From Crambe crambe (Eukaryota > Porifera > Demospongiae > Poecilosclerida > Crambeidae), in NCBI GenBank assembly GCA_963924555.1, contig OZ004594.1, positions 2,449,563 through 2,513,562 on the forward strand: DNA of 64,000 nucleotides, read 5' to 3'. Positions 31,521-43,293 of the stretch are shown here, piece by piece. Position 1 is the stretch's first letter. Each line of letters starts with the position of its first letter. The translations under genes were made by a program, and so were the position numbers. Below the pieces are notes generated by a model. That model saw nothing but the letters and a program-made list of their open reading frames with translations. It did not search any database and had not been told where the DNA came from.

Positions 31521-32543
31521 ACTAAGGACGAATATGGTGAAGTCACTCGACTGGCTCGGCCTCTGCCTCTGGAATACCTCATCATTGAGCTAACCACGAC
31601 CACACCCATAAAACCCAAACCTCTACTGCCTGGGGGCAAGGGGCACTTTCCTGTAACTAACAGAGAATTTCAGGTGGGAAAGTTTCAGTAGAATTTCTGG
31701 TTATGATTTTGCGTTGTTGTTTGTTTGTTTATTGTTGTTGTTGTTTGTTTGTTTGTTGTTGTTGTTATTGTTTTCTTCTTCTTTTCTCCTCCCTTCTTCA
31801 GAACTTTGACGGTGTTGTTACTTACCTGAGCAGTCAGTCTGGAGTCCCCTTCCTCAGTTACATGGCAGACTTCCATTTCCTCCTCTACCTCTACCAATCA
31901 GACATGCTAGGCATTGACTTCAAGGTGAGCACATGTATGTATATATCACACATGTAGTACATGCATGCCACATGTACTACATAGTGCTTTCTACATGTAA
32001 TACATGTGTTCCACATGTGCACATGTTCATATGACACTATCGCTTTTTTTTCTGTGTTAAACCTTGAAGCCACATCTCCCTGAGTTGTGTGATGCAATCT
32101 GCCGTGGCGACAAGTTGCTAGGAGACAGGTGGAGACAGAAGGAGTGCTGGGCAACTCTGGAGCAGCTAATAAAGGCATCAGCAGGTAATTTGAGTCAGTG
32201 AAGCTTTCACTAATTTTTAGAAAAGTCCCAACACATCATGAACGAGTAGTCATAGAGTTATAAGTACATTAAAAAATTTATTCTCATTTGTGAAATGATT
32301 TTTTTTTTGTTTTTTTTTTCAGATTCACCGACTCAGCTATCTTCTGCTAGGTTTCCCTCGGCTAGAAGCATACTCCCGCCCATCCCTTCAGGCAGTCGAA
32401 TGTCAACATCATCAGCGTCAGTAACGGCAACTGCAGCTGAAGCATCAGGAGGCGGTGGCGACTGGTCGTGCCAGCATTGCACCTATCTAAACCAATCTCA
32501 CCGTGCAGAGTGCGAAGTGTGCCACCTCCCCAGGACCCATTAG
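31521..32543 (+). CDS. NPLOC4: NPLOC4-like C-terminal exons (copy 3, orphan fragment)
   Basis: Exons at 31521-31673, 31802-31924, 32070-32184 and 32323-32543 have the same lengths as copy 1 and are open to the stop, with all four NZF cysteines. The sequence directly before this block is the 5' end of a Penelope element, and no MPN-region exons lie upstream before the preceding RTK. It is therefore an orphan 3' fragment created by duplication. It converges on RTK A3, 278 bp from its stop codon. Confidence 0.82.
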
Positions 32544-32820
32544 CAAAAAAAAGGGGGGGGAAAGGAGGACAGCATGCAGGAGTATTCTGTTCTAATTTTC
32601 ATAGACATGAGGTATAAAAATACTAAGGGGATTGCACTTGTATCATATAACTCTCAAAGTTACTATCATTTTTGGTGTGTAAAGGGTTAATTAAGTATAA
32701 TAATGAGGAAGCTAATATAGTACATGATAATGAATGATGATGCTACAGTTATTTTTAAAAGGTTGTTTTTTTGTTGTTGTTTTTTTGTTTTGGTTTTTGC
32801 ATAATTTCTTTTAGCAACCA

Positions 32821-35557
32821 TTACTTGTATCGAGTCTGTAAGTCCTTGTATAGTTCCTGTCCACACAGGAGGTCGGCCCCCAACTCGGTAGCCTCAGGGT
32901 GAACAGCTCTGTCCTCCTCTGACCACTGTAGCAACTTTGTGTCAGGTTTTGAGAGTTGTCTGGAAATGTCCGAGAAGTTTGGACGTTGGGAGGCAAAAGG
33001 ATTCCTGTTGTATAATAAGTATGTTGACTTTAATGATCATGTGAGAACGTGAAAGTTGCACATTGTAGATAACCATGTAATGTAAATGGTATATACCAGC
33101 ATGATATCATGATGCTGTAGAGGGTACGGGGACAACCAGGAGGAGGGGGGAGACGAAATCCTGTGTCTATCAACTTGAGCACCTGTACAGTATCACAGCT
33201 TAAGATAACTGTTATACTTAATTGTTACTCGTACTTCATTGTTTGTATAGTCCTCATAAGGTTTATGTCCCACACTCCATATCTCATACATGAGAGCTCC
33301 AAAGCTCCACACATCACTAGCACTGGAGTACGTCTTGTAATGGATGGCCTGTTTGGTTAGAGAGTGAAGTTAATTTGCTATAGTTAGCTGGTTGAATATG
33401 ACAGACCTCAGGAGCTGTCCACTTGATTGGGATCATCCCACCACGTGAAATGTAGTGACTTTCCTGTATCAGGTCATGTGCCATCCCAAAATCCGCAATC
33501 TAGTTATAGGATTCTATCAGGATACAACTTCTTATTAATTGTTTACCTTGCATATCTCATCTTCAGAGACCAAGATATTCCTTGCAGCCAGGTCTCTGTG
33601 GACGAAGGCCTTGTTGGACAAGTAGGCCATCCCAGAGGCCACTTGTTGACAGAAACTCAGGAGGGTATGGTCATCCACATTAATAGTTTCTTCTTCAGCA
33701 GATTGCATGTGGAGGAGATGGTTCCTAAGATCTCCTTTCTCAAGAAGTTCCAGAATTAGCAGTATCTGGATAATATATAATATTACCTTTAATTATGAAG
33801 GCACCTCATTAAGTATGTGCGAGACCACCCTCCCTAATTAGCCTTAATCACTTTCTCAGCATTGTGTCAGCAAGGGTATCCAATTTGAAACTCACAGGCT
33901 CTCCATCAGTGATGACTCCATGCATGGTGACCACATTATGGTGCTTGAACTGGCCCATGATGGCTGCCTCCTGCAGGAACTTGACTCTGTCCTCCTCCCC
34001 TGATCCTTCCTTGAGGGTCTTCACTGCCACATCTACCTCACTTAATTCAGGAGACTGCAGTACTCCCTTGTACACCACACCAAACTGACCAGACCCCAGT
34101 CGATCTCCAAGTCTATGAATAAGTTAATTAGCTAGCATTATAGCAATCACTCTGTGTAGAGCATGCAATGTACTTCACTGAGTCTCGAACCAGATGTAGA
34201 GTCGTAATATCTCTCAGTTGTGAATAAAGTTCATTTTCGTCTGTCGCTGGAACCACATAAGTTCCTATTTCATTCTAGAAAGTGAAGTACAGATAAATTA
34301 ATAGATCGACATGGTTCTTTAGTTGGTGAATTATAGTCTTCAACTGGAGTTAACCTCTGATTTCGCTAGCTACAAACCCACTGCTTCGTTTGTCTCAAGA
34401 TAGTCATACTCATGGTGCTACTGAAGAAAATAAAAGTAAAATGTATTATGCACATTATTTAATTACCTCTGAACCTTGCACAGGTATTACTTGAGGTCCA
34501 GTGTCAGCATAAGCTGTGTTGATATACGCAGGACCATTAGATCTAGAAACTGAGAACACACAAAGTCATGAATCATAACCCTGGCTATATCAAGTTGAAG
34601 TGGTATCTTTTTTTCAGTTATATCTATAGCCACAGGTTACTGTTCTCGGTGGAAGGTGACTGGAAATTTTAACAATGAAAATTTCTGGATTTACGGATAC
34701 AGCTGGCTAGCTACTGCAGCTACACGAGAGTTAACTGTTATGTAGTTCTTACATTTTTTTCCTTGTATTCTGAGCTGCTGTTTCAAGTATATGATCACTG
34801 AAACCACGATGGCAATCGCTATCAAAAATCCTCCTATGATACCTCCTATGAGACCTCCTGTGAGACCTCCTCCTTTGTCAAAACCGGAAGGGCACCAGTC
34901 ATAACTGGATGAACTGGATGTCTCATTAAATGGAACGTCTGTAGCTGCATGGTATTATAATGATATAGGTTATGACTAGTCAACTAAGTACAACTTACCT
35001 ACGGAAATATTTAGAGCCACTGAATCAAGTGAAATATTTTTAGGTATCTTACACTTATTCTCCATCTCCAGAGCATTATCTGACAATAAAAGTTGGTAAT
35101 TATGAGTCCTTATACCAAACAGATTACGATTTTTAGGGCTTATGGGGAAGATTTTGAATTGGCTAGCATTCAGCGATGTATTTCCATAACAGATGTCCTC
35201 AGTGCAGTCACTTGACTCTATGTTTATGGTGTTAATCAAACTAAACTCTGATCCAATTTGACCTAGGGTGAAGATAACATTATCACTGGCACCAATGCTG
35301 TTCTCATAGCTGTATTCAATCTTGATCAAAGCACCAGTACATGATGTAGTGATTTCAAAGAGGTATGTCATTCCTGGTTCGGTCATATTGCGACTGTCAT
35401 TATCCATGTGGGACTTCGAGCCATCACGACTCATTCCATTATTATTGCACTGAACAACAAAGTGTGAAGACATAGCTGCAGGAGGATGAGCATGCCCAGA
35501 TGCTGCTAGATGAATCATTAGAATCAAGATCCATTTGCTTGAATAATAGATGGCCAT
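32821..35557 (-). CDS. Receptor tyrosine kinase A3, intact
   Basis: Exons at 35557-34999, 34944-34753, 34549-34467, 34417-34382, 34274-34174, 34112-33896, 33765-33547, 33499-33407, 33348-33235, 33182-33097 and 33004-32821 splice in frame to 627 residues. The ectodomain differs from A1 at many positions (for example [18 protein letters not shown] instead of the shorter A1 sequence), while the kinase is nearly identical. The helix, [21 protein letters not shown] and WTAPE are all present. The exon 4 donor is GTGGGT instead of GTGAGT, still usable. What first looks like a 2-base frameshift near 33357 lies inside the mini-intron. Ectodomain divergence over a constant kinase suggests change in ligand binding. 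Confidence 0.85.
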
Positions 35558-36315
35558 TGTAGCTAGCTAGCTAACTAGTCATTAAGTTGTATGGCTAGTC
35601 TATGGACTTCTTAGGCATAGCTAACAAAATCTGATATGTGCTTTTGAGTTGAGCCTTGATTATTATAGTCAACAACATTGACAGTTTACATAGGAAAGTT
35701 AAATTCTTACCATATAATATAGCTAAGACCAGCTGTCTATACCATTACGTGCCCACACAACCCCACTCTTCTACAACACACACACACACACACACACCTG
35801 TACAACCTGCTTGCAGACACCATGATACTTAATGAGCTGCTAGCTACTGACTAATGTACCACATGTCATTATTATTCTCTGATAGCTAGTTGTAGCATGG
35901 ATTGATAGCACAGCTACATGCTTCCAGTATAATATTTATTTTTTTAATGCAAGTCTTCAATGCACCAACACTCCAAAAGAGGACACAAGCCTCTTAAACT
36001 GTAAAAGTATTTATAGCTACACTTTATAACTCCAAAAGAGGACAGCACAACCTCTGTACAAAGGACAAAGGCTGGGTTGCACTAATATAGTCACTGGCTA
36101 GGTTTAGAAGAAACCATTAACCTTGCCACCTGATTACATCTACATCATTTCCAGTTACTACTAACTTGTTAATGAAAGTGACACATACATGCATGATCTG
36201 AGTGAAGCACTCAATCAGGTGTGAGGCTAACTAATGAAGGTATGCATATACAGTTCTACAATCTAAGCTATAATAACACAAACAGTTTCCTGTTTCCCAT
36301 TGCTATGGCAATGCC
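35558..36315. other. Spacer between A3 and D2
   Basis: Near-copy of 26734-27485, with a CA run near 35776-35797 and the CTCCAAAAGAGGACA repeats. No gene seen. Confidence 0.75.
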
Positions 36316-39300
36316 TCAATTATATCGAGTCTGTAAATCCTTGTATAGTTCCTGTCCACACAGGAGGTCAGCCCCCAACTTGGTAGCCTCAGGGTGAACT
36401 GACCTGTCCTCCTCTGACCACTGCAGCAACTTTGAGTCAGGGAAGGAAAGTTTCCTGGAGATGTCTGAGAAGTTGGGACGCTGGGAGGCAACAGGATGCC
36501 TGTAAAAAAAAAAAAAAGGAATGATAGAGTACACAATTCAACTATAATGCATTTAAATGGTACAACTTTATAGTTGTTTCCACAGTTATGCTATAGAATG
36601 TTAGTAGAGTTATATTGAATCTTAACTTTGATGAATTGTGACTTGAAAGCAATTGTTGGTGTTGTAGATATGTTTTATATGGGGTGTATGCATGGGGTGT
36701 ATGCGTGGGGTGTATGCAATGGCTGTCATGTGAGTGAGTGTAAGTTTTGATTACCAGCACAATATCATGATATCATAAAGAGTGCGAGGACATCCAGGGG
36801 GAGGGGGGAGACGAAACCCTGTGTCTATTATCTTGATGACCTATACAGAGTATAATTATTAATAGTATATAACATCTACTGTGTATGGATAGTGATACTT
36901 TATCATTTCCATAGTCCTCATAAGGTTTATGTCCAACACTCCATATCTCATACATAAGAACTCCATAGCTCCACACATCACTAGCACTGGAGTACGTCTT
37001 ATAATGGATGGCCTGTTTGGTGTTAGAGAATGAAGAAGTTAATTTGCTATAGTTAGCTGGTTGAATATAACAGACCTCAGGAGCTGTCCACTTGATTGGG
37101 ATCATCCCACCACATGAAATGTAGTGACTCTCCTGTATCAGGTCACGTGACATCCCAAAGTCCGCAATCTATGTATCACAGATATACATATTTCCACTAT
37201 GGCTGTATGCATACATACATGTACCTTGCATATCTCATCCTCAGAGACCAAGATGTTCCTTGCAGCCAGGTCTCTGTGAACGAAGGCCTTGTTGGACAGG
37301 TAGGCCATCCCAGAGGCCACTTGTTGACAATAATTCAGGAGGGTGTGGTCATCCACTCTGATTTTTTCTTCTTCATCTGATCTCATCTGGAGGAGATGGT
37401 CCCTAAGATCTCCTTTCCCAAGAAGTTCCAGAATTAGCAGTATCTGGTCATTAATGGTCAATGGAGTGCAGTTACCTGTACCATAATTATTATTGTTGAC
37501 CTCACAGGTTCTCCATCAGTGACTACTCCAAACATAGTGACCACGTTATGGTGCTTGAACTGGCCCATGATGGCTGCCTCCTGCAGGAACTTGACTTTGT
37601 CTTTCTCCCCTGATCCTTCCTTGAGGGTCTTCACTGCCACATCTACCTCACCTAATTCAGGAGACTGCAGTACTCCCTTGTACACCACACCAAACTGACC
37701 AGACCCCATTTGATCTCCAAGTCTATGATATAGTTAATTAGCATCATAATGCAATCACTCCATGAAGAGCAATGTACTTCACTGAGTCTCGAACCAGATG
37801 TAGAGTCGTAATATCTCTCAGTTGTGAATACAGTTCATTTTCATCCGTTGCTGGAACCACATAAATTCCTATTTCATTCTAGAAAGTGAAGTACAGATAA
37901 GTCAATAGATCGACATGGTTTGGTAATCTCTGATTTCGCTAGCTACAAACTCACTGCTTTGTTTGTGCAAAGATAGTTATACTCCTGATACTAAGAAAAT
38001 TAACAAGTAAAATTAGCTATAAATGAATATGCAACACATTGTTTAATTACCTCTGAGCCTTGCACAGATATTCGAGGTCCAGCGTCAGCATAAAGCGTGT
38101 TGTTAATAGCAGGACTAGAAACTGAGAACACACAATTATCAAAGTCATTCATGAATCATATCCTGGCAAATGTTAAAGTGGTAATAGCATTATAGCTAGA
38201 AGGGAAGATGACTACATTATTTTACAGCTAGCTAGTTACATGAGAATTAACTGTAAAGATATAAATTCAATAGAATTAGTTCTCATAAAATTAGCTTATG
38301 AAACAAACCACCAACGTTTCGACCAGAGTACTCTAGCCTTCATCAGGGTGATACAAAAAAAAAAAAAAAAAAATGCACACAGAAACGTCCTTATATAGCT
38401 ACGCTCGTTATCTAGACAACGCACATGCATACGCCTATGGATATTATAATTTATTATAGCATGCCAATACCTGAAGTCGTAAACACTATTTCCCTAAGGC
38501 TTTAAGCGTAGAAACCCAGCAACCTTGAAGTTCTAGACCTACATCCCTATTAAAACGCTGCTCTTCTGAAGATAAACCAATATGAAGCGCTTCTTTTAGA
38601 AGCAGCTCCTTCCTAGTCCTAGCTTGATCTACAACTGAAGCTTCCTTCCATAATATAGGATGATGATTACTCCAGGCATGATCAGCAACAGCAGATTTTT
38701 CTTGTTCTCCTCGTAGGCAAGCTTCCTTATGCTCCTTCAGCCTAGCTTCCAGCCTTCTCACCGTTCCACCAATGTAAAATTTCCCACAACTACAAGGTAC
38801 CCTATAAACAACATTAGAATTTTGATCAGATGGTAACTTATCCTTAATCTTAGAAAGTTTGGATCTCAAACTAACCCCTGATCTAAAAACAACCCTAATA
38901 TCAAACTTTCTACAAACCCTCCTAATGTCTTCACTAAGGCCTTTAACATATGGAATTACTATTTGTTTCTGTCTTTCTTCACTATTACTACTATTTTCCC
39001 TAGGTTTCGGTGCTATGGGATTTAAAGTTGCAGAGAGAAAGGCTTCTGGATAATCATTATTCACAAAAACTTTTTTAAGATGCATATGCTCCCTAACCAA
39101 GTCCTCTTCATGCGTAGTAACCCTTGTGGCTCTGTCATACAAGCTTTTAATAACTCCTCTTTTTACATGTATTGGATGGTGTGACCTATAATTTAAATAC
39201 CTATCCGTGTGTGTCTGTTTCCTATATACTGTGGATAAAATTTTACCATCATTGCCCACCTCTAATAAACAATCTAAGAAGGGAAGTTTACCATCTTTCT

Positions 39301-42300
39301 CTAACTCTACCGTAAATTTAATTGAAGGTCTAACTTTATTCAAATGTTCAAGGAACACCATTTCAGAACCTTTCTTCATAATACAAAATGTATCATCCAC
39401 ATATCTCTTCCAAACTCTAGGCTTCACTGGTGATGTTTTCAGGGGAGAGTATGTGGACTCATCAGAAGGGCGAAACTACCCAAGGACAATTTGAGCAAGG
39501 ACCAGAGGAAGGCTTTGAAAGATCTGGAGAGGCTTGATGATGTGGTTATCTTGCCGGCGGACCAAGGGGATGCCACGGTCCTGATGATGAAGGATGATTA
39601 TGACTCCAAGCTTATGGGGATGTTGGGCTCTGACACCTACAGTATCCTAAATAAGGATCCAACGAAAAACCCAGGAGGCTAAGTTAACTAGGGAATTAAA
39701 AAGATTAGAGAGGACAGGAGAGATTCCAAATGAATTATATAATAGGATTAGGCCTGTAGGGAGTAAACCTCCTAGGTTATATGGTCTGCCGAAAATACAT
39801 AAGGCAAATGTTCCTTTAAGACCTATTGTTGCATGTATAAATTCTCCATGTTATAATCTCTCTAAGTATGTAACAAAGTTAATTTCCCCTTTAGCGGGAA
39901 AATCTGATTCCTATGTCAAGAATTCTGAGCATTTCATTAGCATGATTAAAGATTTAAACTTAGGTCCAGACGAAACACTTGTTAGCTTTGATGTTTCTTC
40001 TCTCTTTACCAATGTTCCGGTAGATGAGGCTGTGGAAGTTATACATGATATGCTGGTGAAAGATGAGACACTGGATGAGAGGACTACGCTATTACCTGAT
40101 AGAATAGCAGAGCTTTTAGAAACATGCCTTAACTCTACTTATTTTAGTTATAAGAATGTTATTTATAAACAGGTAAGAGGTGCTGCCATGGGTTCTCCTG
40201 TTTCTGCTGTGGTAGCTAATCTGTATATGGAGTTTTTTGAGGAACTGGCCCTGAAAACATCACCAGTGAAGCCTAGAGTTTGGAAGAGATATGTGGATGA
40301 TACATTTTGTATTATGAAGAAAGGTTCTGAAATGGTGTTCCTTGAACATTTGAATAAAGTTAGACCTTCAATTAAATTTACGGTAGAGTTAGAGAAAGAT
40401 GGTAAACTTCCTTTCTTAGATTGTTTATTAGAGGTGGGCAATGATGGTAAAATTTTATCTACAGTATATAGGAAACAGACACACACGGATAGGTATTTAA
40501 ATTATAGATCACACCATCCAATACATGTAAAAAGAGGAGTTATTAAAAGCTTGTATGACAGAGCCACAAGGGTTACTACGCATGAAGAGGACTTGGTTAG
40601 GGAGCATATGCATCTTAAAAAAGTTTTTGTGAATAATGATTATCCAGAAGCCTTTCTCTCTGCAACTTTAAATCCCATAGCACCGAAACCTAGGGAAAAT
40701 AGTAGTAATAGTGAAGAAAGACAGAAACAAATAGTAATTCCATATGTTAAAGGCCTTAGTGAAGACATTAGGAGGGTTTGTAGAAAGTTTGATATTAGGG
40801 TTGTTTTTAGATCAGGGGTTAGTTTGAGATCCAAACTTTCTAAGATTAAGGATAAGTTACCATCTGATCAAAATTCTAATGTTGTTTATAGGGTACCTTG
40901 TAGTTGTGGGAAATTTTACATTGGTGGAACGGTGAGAAGGCTGGAAGCTAGGCTGAAGGAGCATAAGGAAGCTTGCCTACGAGGAGAACAAGAAAAATCT
41001 GCTGTTGCTGATCATGCCTGGAGTAATCATCATCCTATATTATGGAAGGAAGCTTCAGTTGTAGATCAAGCTAGGACTAGGAAGGAGCTGCTTCTAAAAG
41101 AAGCGCTTCATATTGGTTTATCTTCAGAAGAGCAGCGTTTTAATAGGGATGTAGGTCTAGAACTTCAAGGTTGCTGGGTTTCTACGCTTAAAGCCTTAGG
41201 GAAATAGTGTTTACGACTTCAGGTATTGGCATGCTATAATATAATATCCATAGGCGTATGCATGTGCGTTGTCTAGATAACGAGCGTAGCTATATAAGGA
41301 CGTTTCTGTGTGCTTTTTTTTTTGTATCACCCTGATGAAGGCTAGAGTATTCTGGTCGAAACGTTGGTGGTTTGTTTCATAAGCTAATTTTATGAGAACT
41401 AATTCTATTGAATAAAGCGTGTTGTTAATAGCAGGACTAGAAACTGAGAACACACAATTATCAAAGTCATTCATGAATCACATCCTGGCAAATGTTAAAG
41501 TGGTAATAGCATTATAGCTAGAAGGGAAGATGACTACATTATTTTACAGCTAGCTAGTTACATGAGAATTAACTGTAAAGATATAACTAGCTAATCGTAG
41601 GTCTTACATTTGTCTCCATATCTTTCTTGTATTCTGGGTTGCTGCTTCAAGTATATGATCACTGAAATCACGATGGCAATCGCTATCAAAAATCCTCCTA
41701 TGATACCTCCTATGAAACTGGGAGAGCTGGGAGAGCTGGGAGAGCAATAATCCTTTAACCAGTCATAACTGATTTTATTGGATGTCTCAGTAAGTGTAGC
41801 ATCTGCAGCTGATATAGGTCATAACTAGCCAAGTAAGCCAACAGGTTATAACTAAGTACAGCTTACCTACAGAAATGTTTAGAGCCACCGAATCTAGTGA
41901 AATATTTTTAGGTATCCTACACTTGTTCTCCAGAGCATTATCTGACAAAGAAAGTCGGTAATTATGAGTCTTTATACCAAACAGATTACGATTTTTAGGG
42001 CTTATGGGGAAGATTTTGAATTGGCTAGCATTCAGCGATGTATTTCCATAACAGATGTCCTCAGTGCAGTCACTTGACTCTATGTTTATAGTGTTAATCA
42101 AACTAAACTCTGATCCAATTTGACCTAGGGTGAAGATAACATTATCACTGGCACCAGCGCTGTTCTCATAGATGTAATCAATCTTGATCAAAGCACCAGC
42201 ACATGATGTAGTGATTTCAAAGAGGTATGTCATTCCTGGTTCAGTCATATTGCGACTGTCATTATCCATGTGGGACTTCGAGCCATCACGACCCATTCCA

Positions 42301-42419
42301 TTATTATTGCACTGAACAACAAAGTGTGAAGACATAGCTGCAGGAGGATGAGCATGCCCAGATGCTGCTAGATGAATCATTAGAATTAAGATCCATTTGC
42401 TTGAATAATAGATGGCCAT
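36316..42419 (-). CDS. Receptor tyrosine kinase D2, intact but with Penelope pair in intron 2
   Basis: Exons at 42419-41867, 41802-41608, 38121-38051, 37990-37955, 37878-37778, 37722-37506, 37443-37225, 37168-37076, 37012-36899, 36840-36755 and 36499-36316 splice in frame to 622 residues with TGA stop. The ectodomain is A-like (start MAIYYSSKW) and the membrane exon has repeated SSPS codons before the helix. Kinase motifs are complete. Intron 2 contains about 3.15 kb of head-to-head Penelope sequence plus a 173-bp duplication that includes part of exon 3 (41414-41444) without its donor side. Splicing must therefore skip this partial exon and cross the inverted repeat, so expression may be impaired. 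Confidence 0.8.
38092..38264. repeat. Left copy of 173-bp duplication flanking the Penelope pair
   Basis: This segment recurs at 41414-41586 on the other side of the Penelope pair, both copies starting AAAGCGTGTTG and ending GTAAAGATATAA. It behaves like an unusually long target-site duplication and carries part of RTK exon 3. Confidence 0.85.
38265..39442 (-). mobile_element. Penelope-like copy 2, 5'-truncated
   Basis: It matches copy 1 from the 3' end up to the middle of the reverse transcriptase (about 313 codons, 39427-38486, including YVDD and GIY-YIG) and then breaks at GTTTTCAGG, where it meets copy 3 in opposite orientation. A hammerhead-like motif is at 38308-38351. Confidence 0.88.
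38308..38351 (-). ncRNA. Hammerhead-like motif of Penelope copy 2
   Basis: Same layout as in copy 1 (stem I UCACC/GGUGG, CUGAUGAA, stem II, GAA, ACGUU) with one change in the loop of stem II. Confidence 0.62.
39491..39682 (+). CDS. Penelope N-terminal reading frame fragment (copy 3)
   Basis: Identical 63-codon frame to 31343-31152, ending at TAA one frame before the main reverse transcriptase frame resumes across GAAAAAC at about 39664-39670. Confidence 0.8.
   Translation: MSKDQRKALKDLERLDDVVILPADQGDATVLMMKDDYDSKLMGMLGSDTYSILNKDPTKNPGG
39942..41207 (+). CDS. Penelope reverse transcriptase/GIY-YIG (copy 3)
   Basis: The 421-codon frame is identical in translation to copy 1: palm motif with YVDD and a C-terminal GIY-YIG nuclease (FYIGGT). 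The upstream sequence from about 39663 is open in the same frame and holds LYGLPKIHK, so the listed ATG is internal. Identity with copy 1 indicates that the two are products of the same recent duplication. Confidence 0.93.
   Translation: MIKDLNLGPDETLVSFDVSSLFTNVPVDEAVEVIHDMLVKDETLDERTTLLPDRIAELLETCLNSTYFSYKNVIYKQVRGAAMGSPVSAVVANLYMEFFEELALKTSPVKPRVWKRYVDDTFCIMKKGSEMVFLEHLNKVRPSIKFTVELEKDGKLPFLDCLLEVGNDGKILSTVYRKQTHTDRYLNYRSHHPIHVKRGVIKSLYDRATRVTTHEEDLVREHMHLKKVFVNNDYPEAFLSATLNPIAPKPRENSSNSEERQKQIVIPYVKGLSEDIRRVCRKFDIRVVFRSGVSLRSKLSKIKDKLPSDQNSNVVYRVPCSCGKFYIGGTVRRLEARLKEHKEACLRGEQEKSAVADHAWSNHHPILWKEASVVDQARTRKELLLKEALHIGLSSEEQRFNRDVGLELQGCWVSTLKALGK
41327..41370 (+). ncRNA. Hammerhead-like motif of Penelope copy 3
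   Basis: UCACC (41327-41331), CUGAUGA (41332-41338), extra A, stem II 41340-41346 with 41351-41357 closed by a GUAU loop, GAA (41358-41360), ACGU plus U (41361-41365), GGUGG (41366-41370). Predicted cleavage follows the U at 41365 if active. Confidence 0.67.
41414..41586. repeat. Right copy of 173-bp duplication flanking the Penelope pair
   Basis: Partner of 38092-38264. It carries a partial RTK exon 3 lacking the donor side. Confidence 0.85.
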
Positions 42420-43293
42420 TGTAGCTAGCTAGCTAACTAGTCATTAAGTTGTATGGTTAGTCTTAAGCATAGCATAGCTAAATCTGATGTGCTTTTGAGT
42501 TCAGTCTGATTATAACTATATTGTAGTCTTGTCAACATTGTTAGTTTATTTAATAGGTAGCTAATAGTTGTTTTTTTTCAATAGCATAACTAGGAAAGAC
42601 CTGTACATACCAGCTGTACAAACCAGCTGTTTACACCATTATGAGCCCACATGATCCCAATCTTTAGCATAGCTAAATCTTATGTGCTTTTGAGTTGAGC
42701 CTGATTATAGTCTTATCAACATTGTTAGTTTATGTAATAGTTGTTTTTTCAATAATATAGGAAAAGTTTCTTAACTAGCTAGGAAAGACCTGTACATATA
42801 CCAGCTGTACAGACCAGCTGTCTACACCATTATGTGCCCAAATGACCCCACTCTTTTACACACCACTTGATTGTAGCTATAGGCACAGTCCATGCCACAT
42901 TTACTCCTAGCTAGCTAGCTAGCTATATAATCATAGCTAATAATGCACCGATACTCCAAAAGAGGACAAACCTCATAATTATACACTCGCTAACTCCAAA
43001 AGAGGATAGCACAACCTCTCTACAAAGGAGTCGTAATAATATTAGCTATAGTCACTGGCTGTGTTTAGAAGAAATCACAGTTTACATTAACCATGCCTTA
43101 TTAGTTAGCTATGTTATTTTCAGTTGAAAATTTATATTGGCTACTCACTTGTTAATGAAAGTGACACATACATGATCCAGCTACATGATTTGAGTGAAGT
43201 ATAATATGAGGCTAACTAAAGAATGTATATACAGTTCTACATAACTATAATAACACAATCTGTTTCCTGCATGTTTATTGCTATGGTAATGCC
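42420..43293. repeat. Spacer between D2 and B2 with two-copy tandem repeat
   Basis: A unit of about 190 bp beginning GCATAGCTAAATCT and containing AGGAAAGACCTGTACAT and CCAGCTGTACA occurs twice (about 42465-42661 and 42662-42850). The remainder holds TAGC runs and a CTCCAAAAGAGGACA repeat near 42955. No gene seen. Confidence 0.7.

Larger units (their letters stand above)
39443..41413 (+). mobile_element. Penelope-like copy 3, head-to-head with copy 2
   Basis: It begins GGAGAGTATGTGG, inside the 5' region of copy 1, and runs to the 3' terminal CTATTG. It holds the short N-terminal frame (39491-39682) and the full main frame. Together with copy 2 it forms a large inverted repeat with both 3' ends outward. 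Confidence 0.9.
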
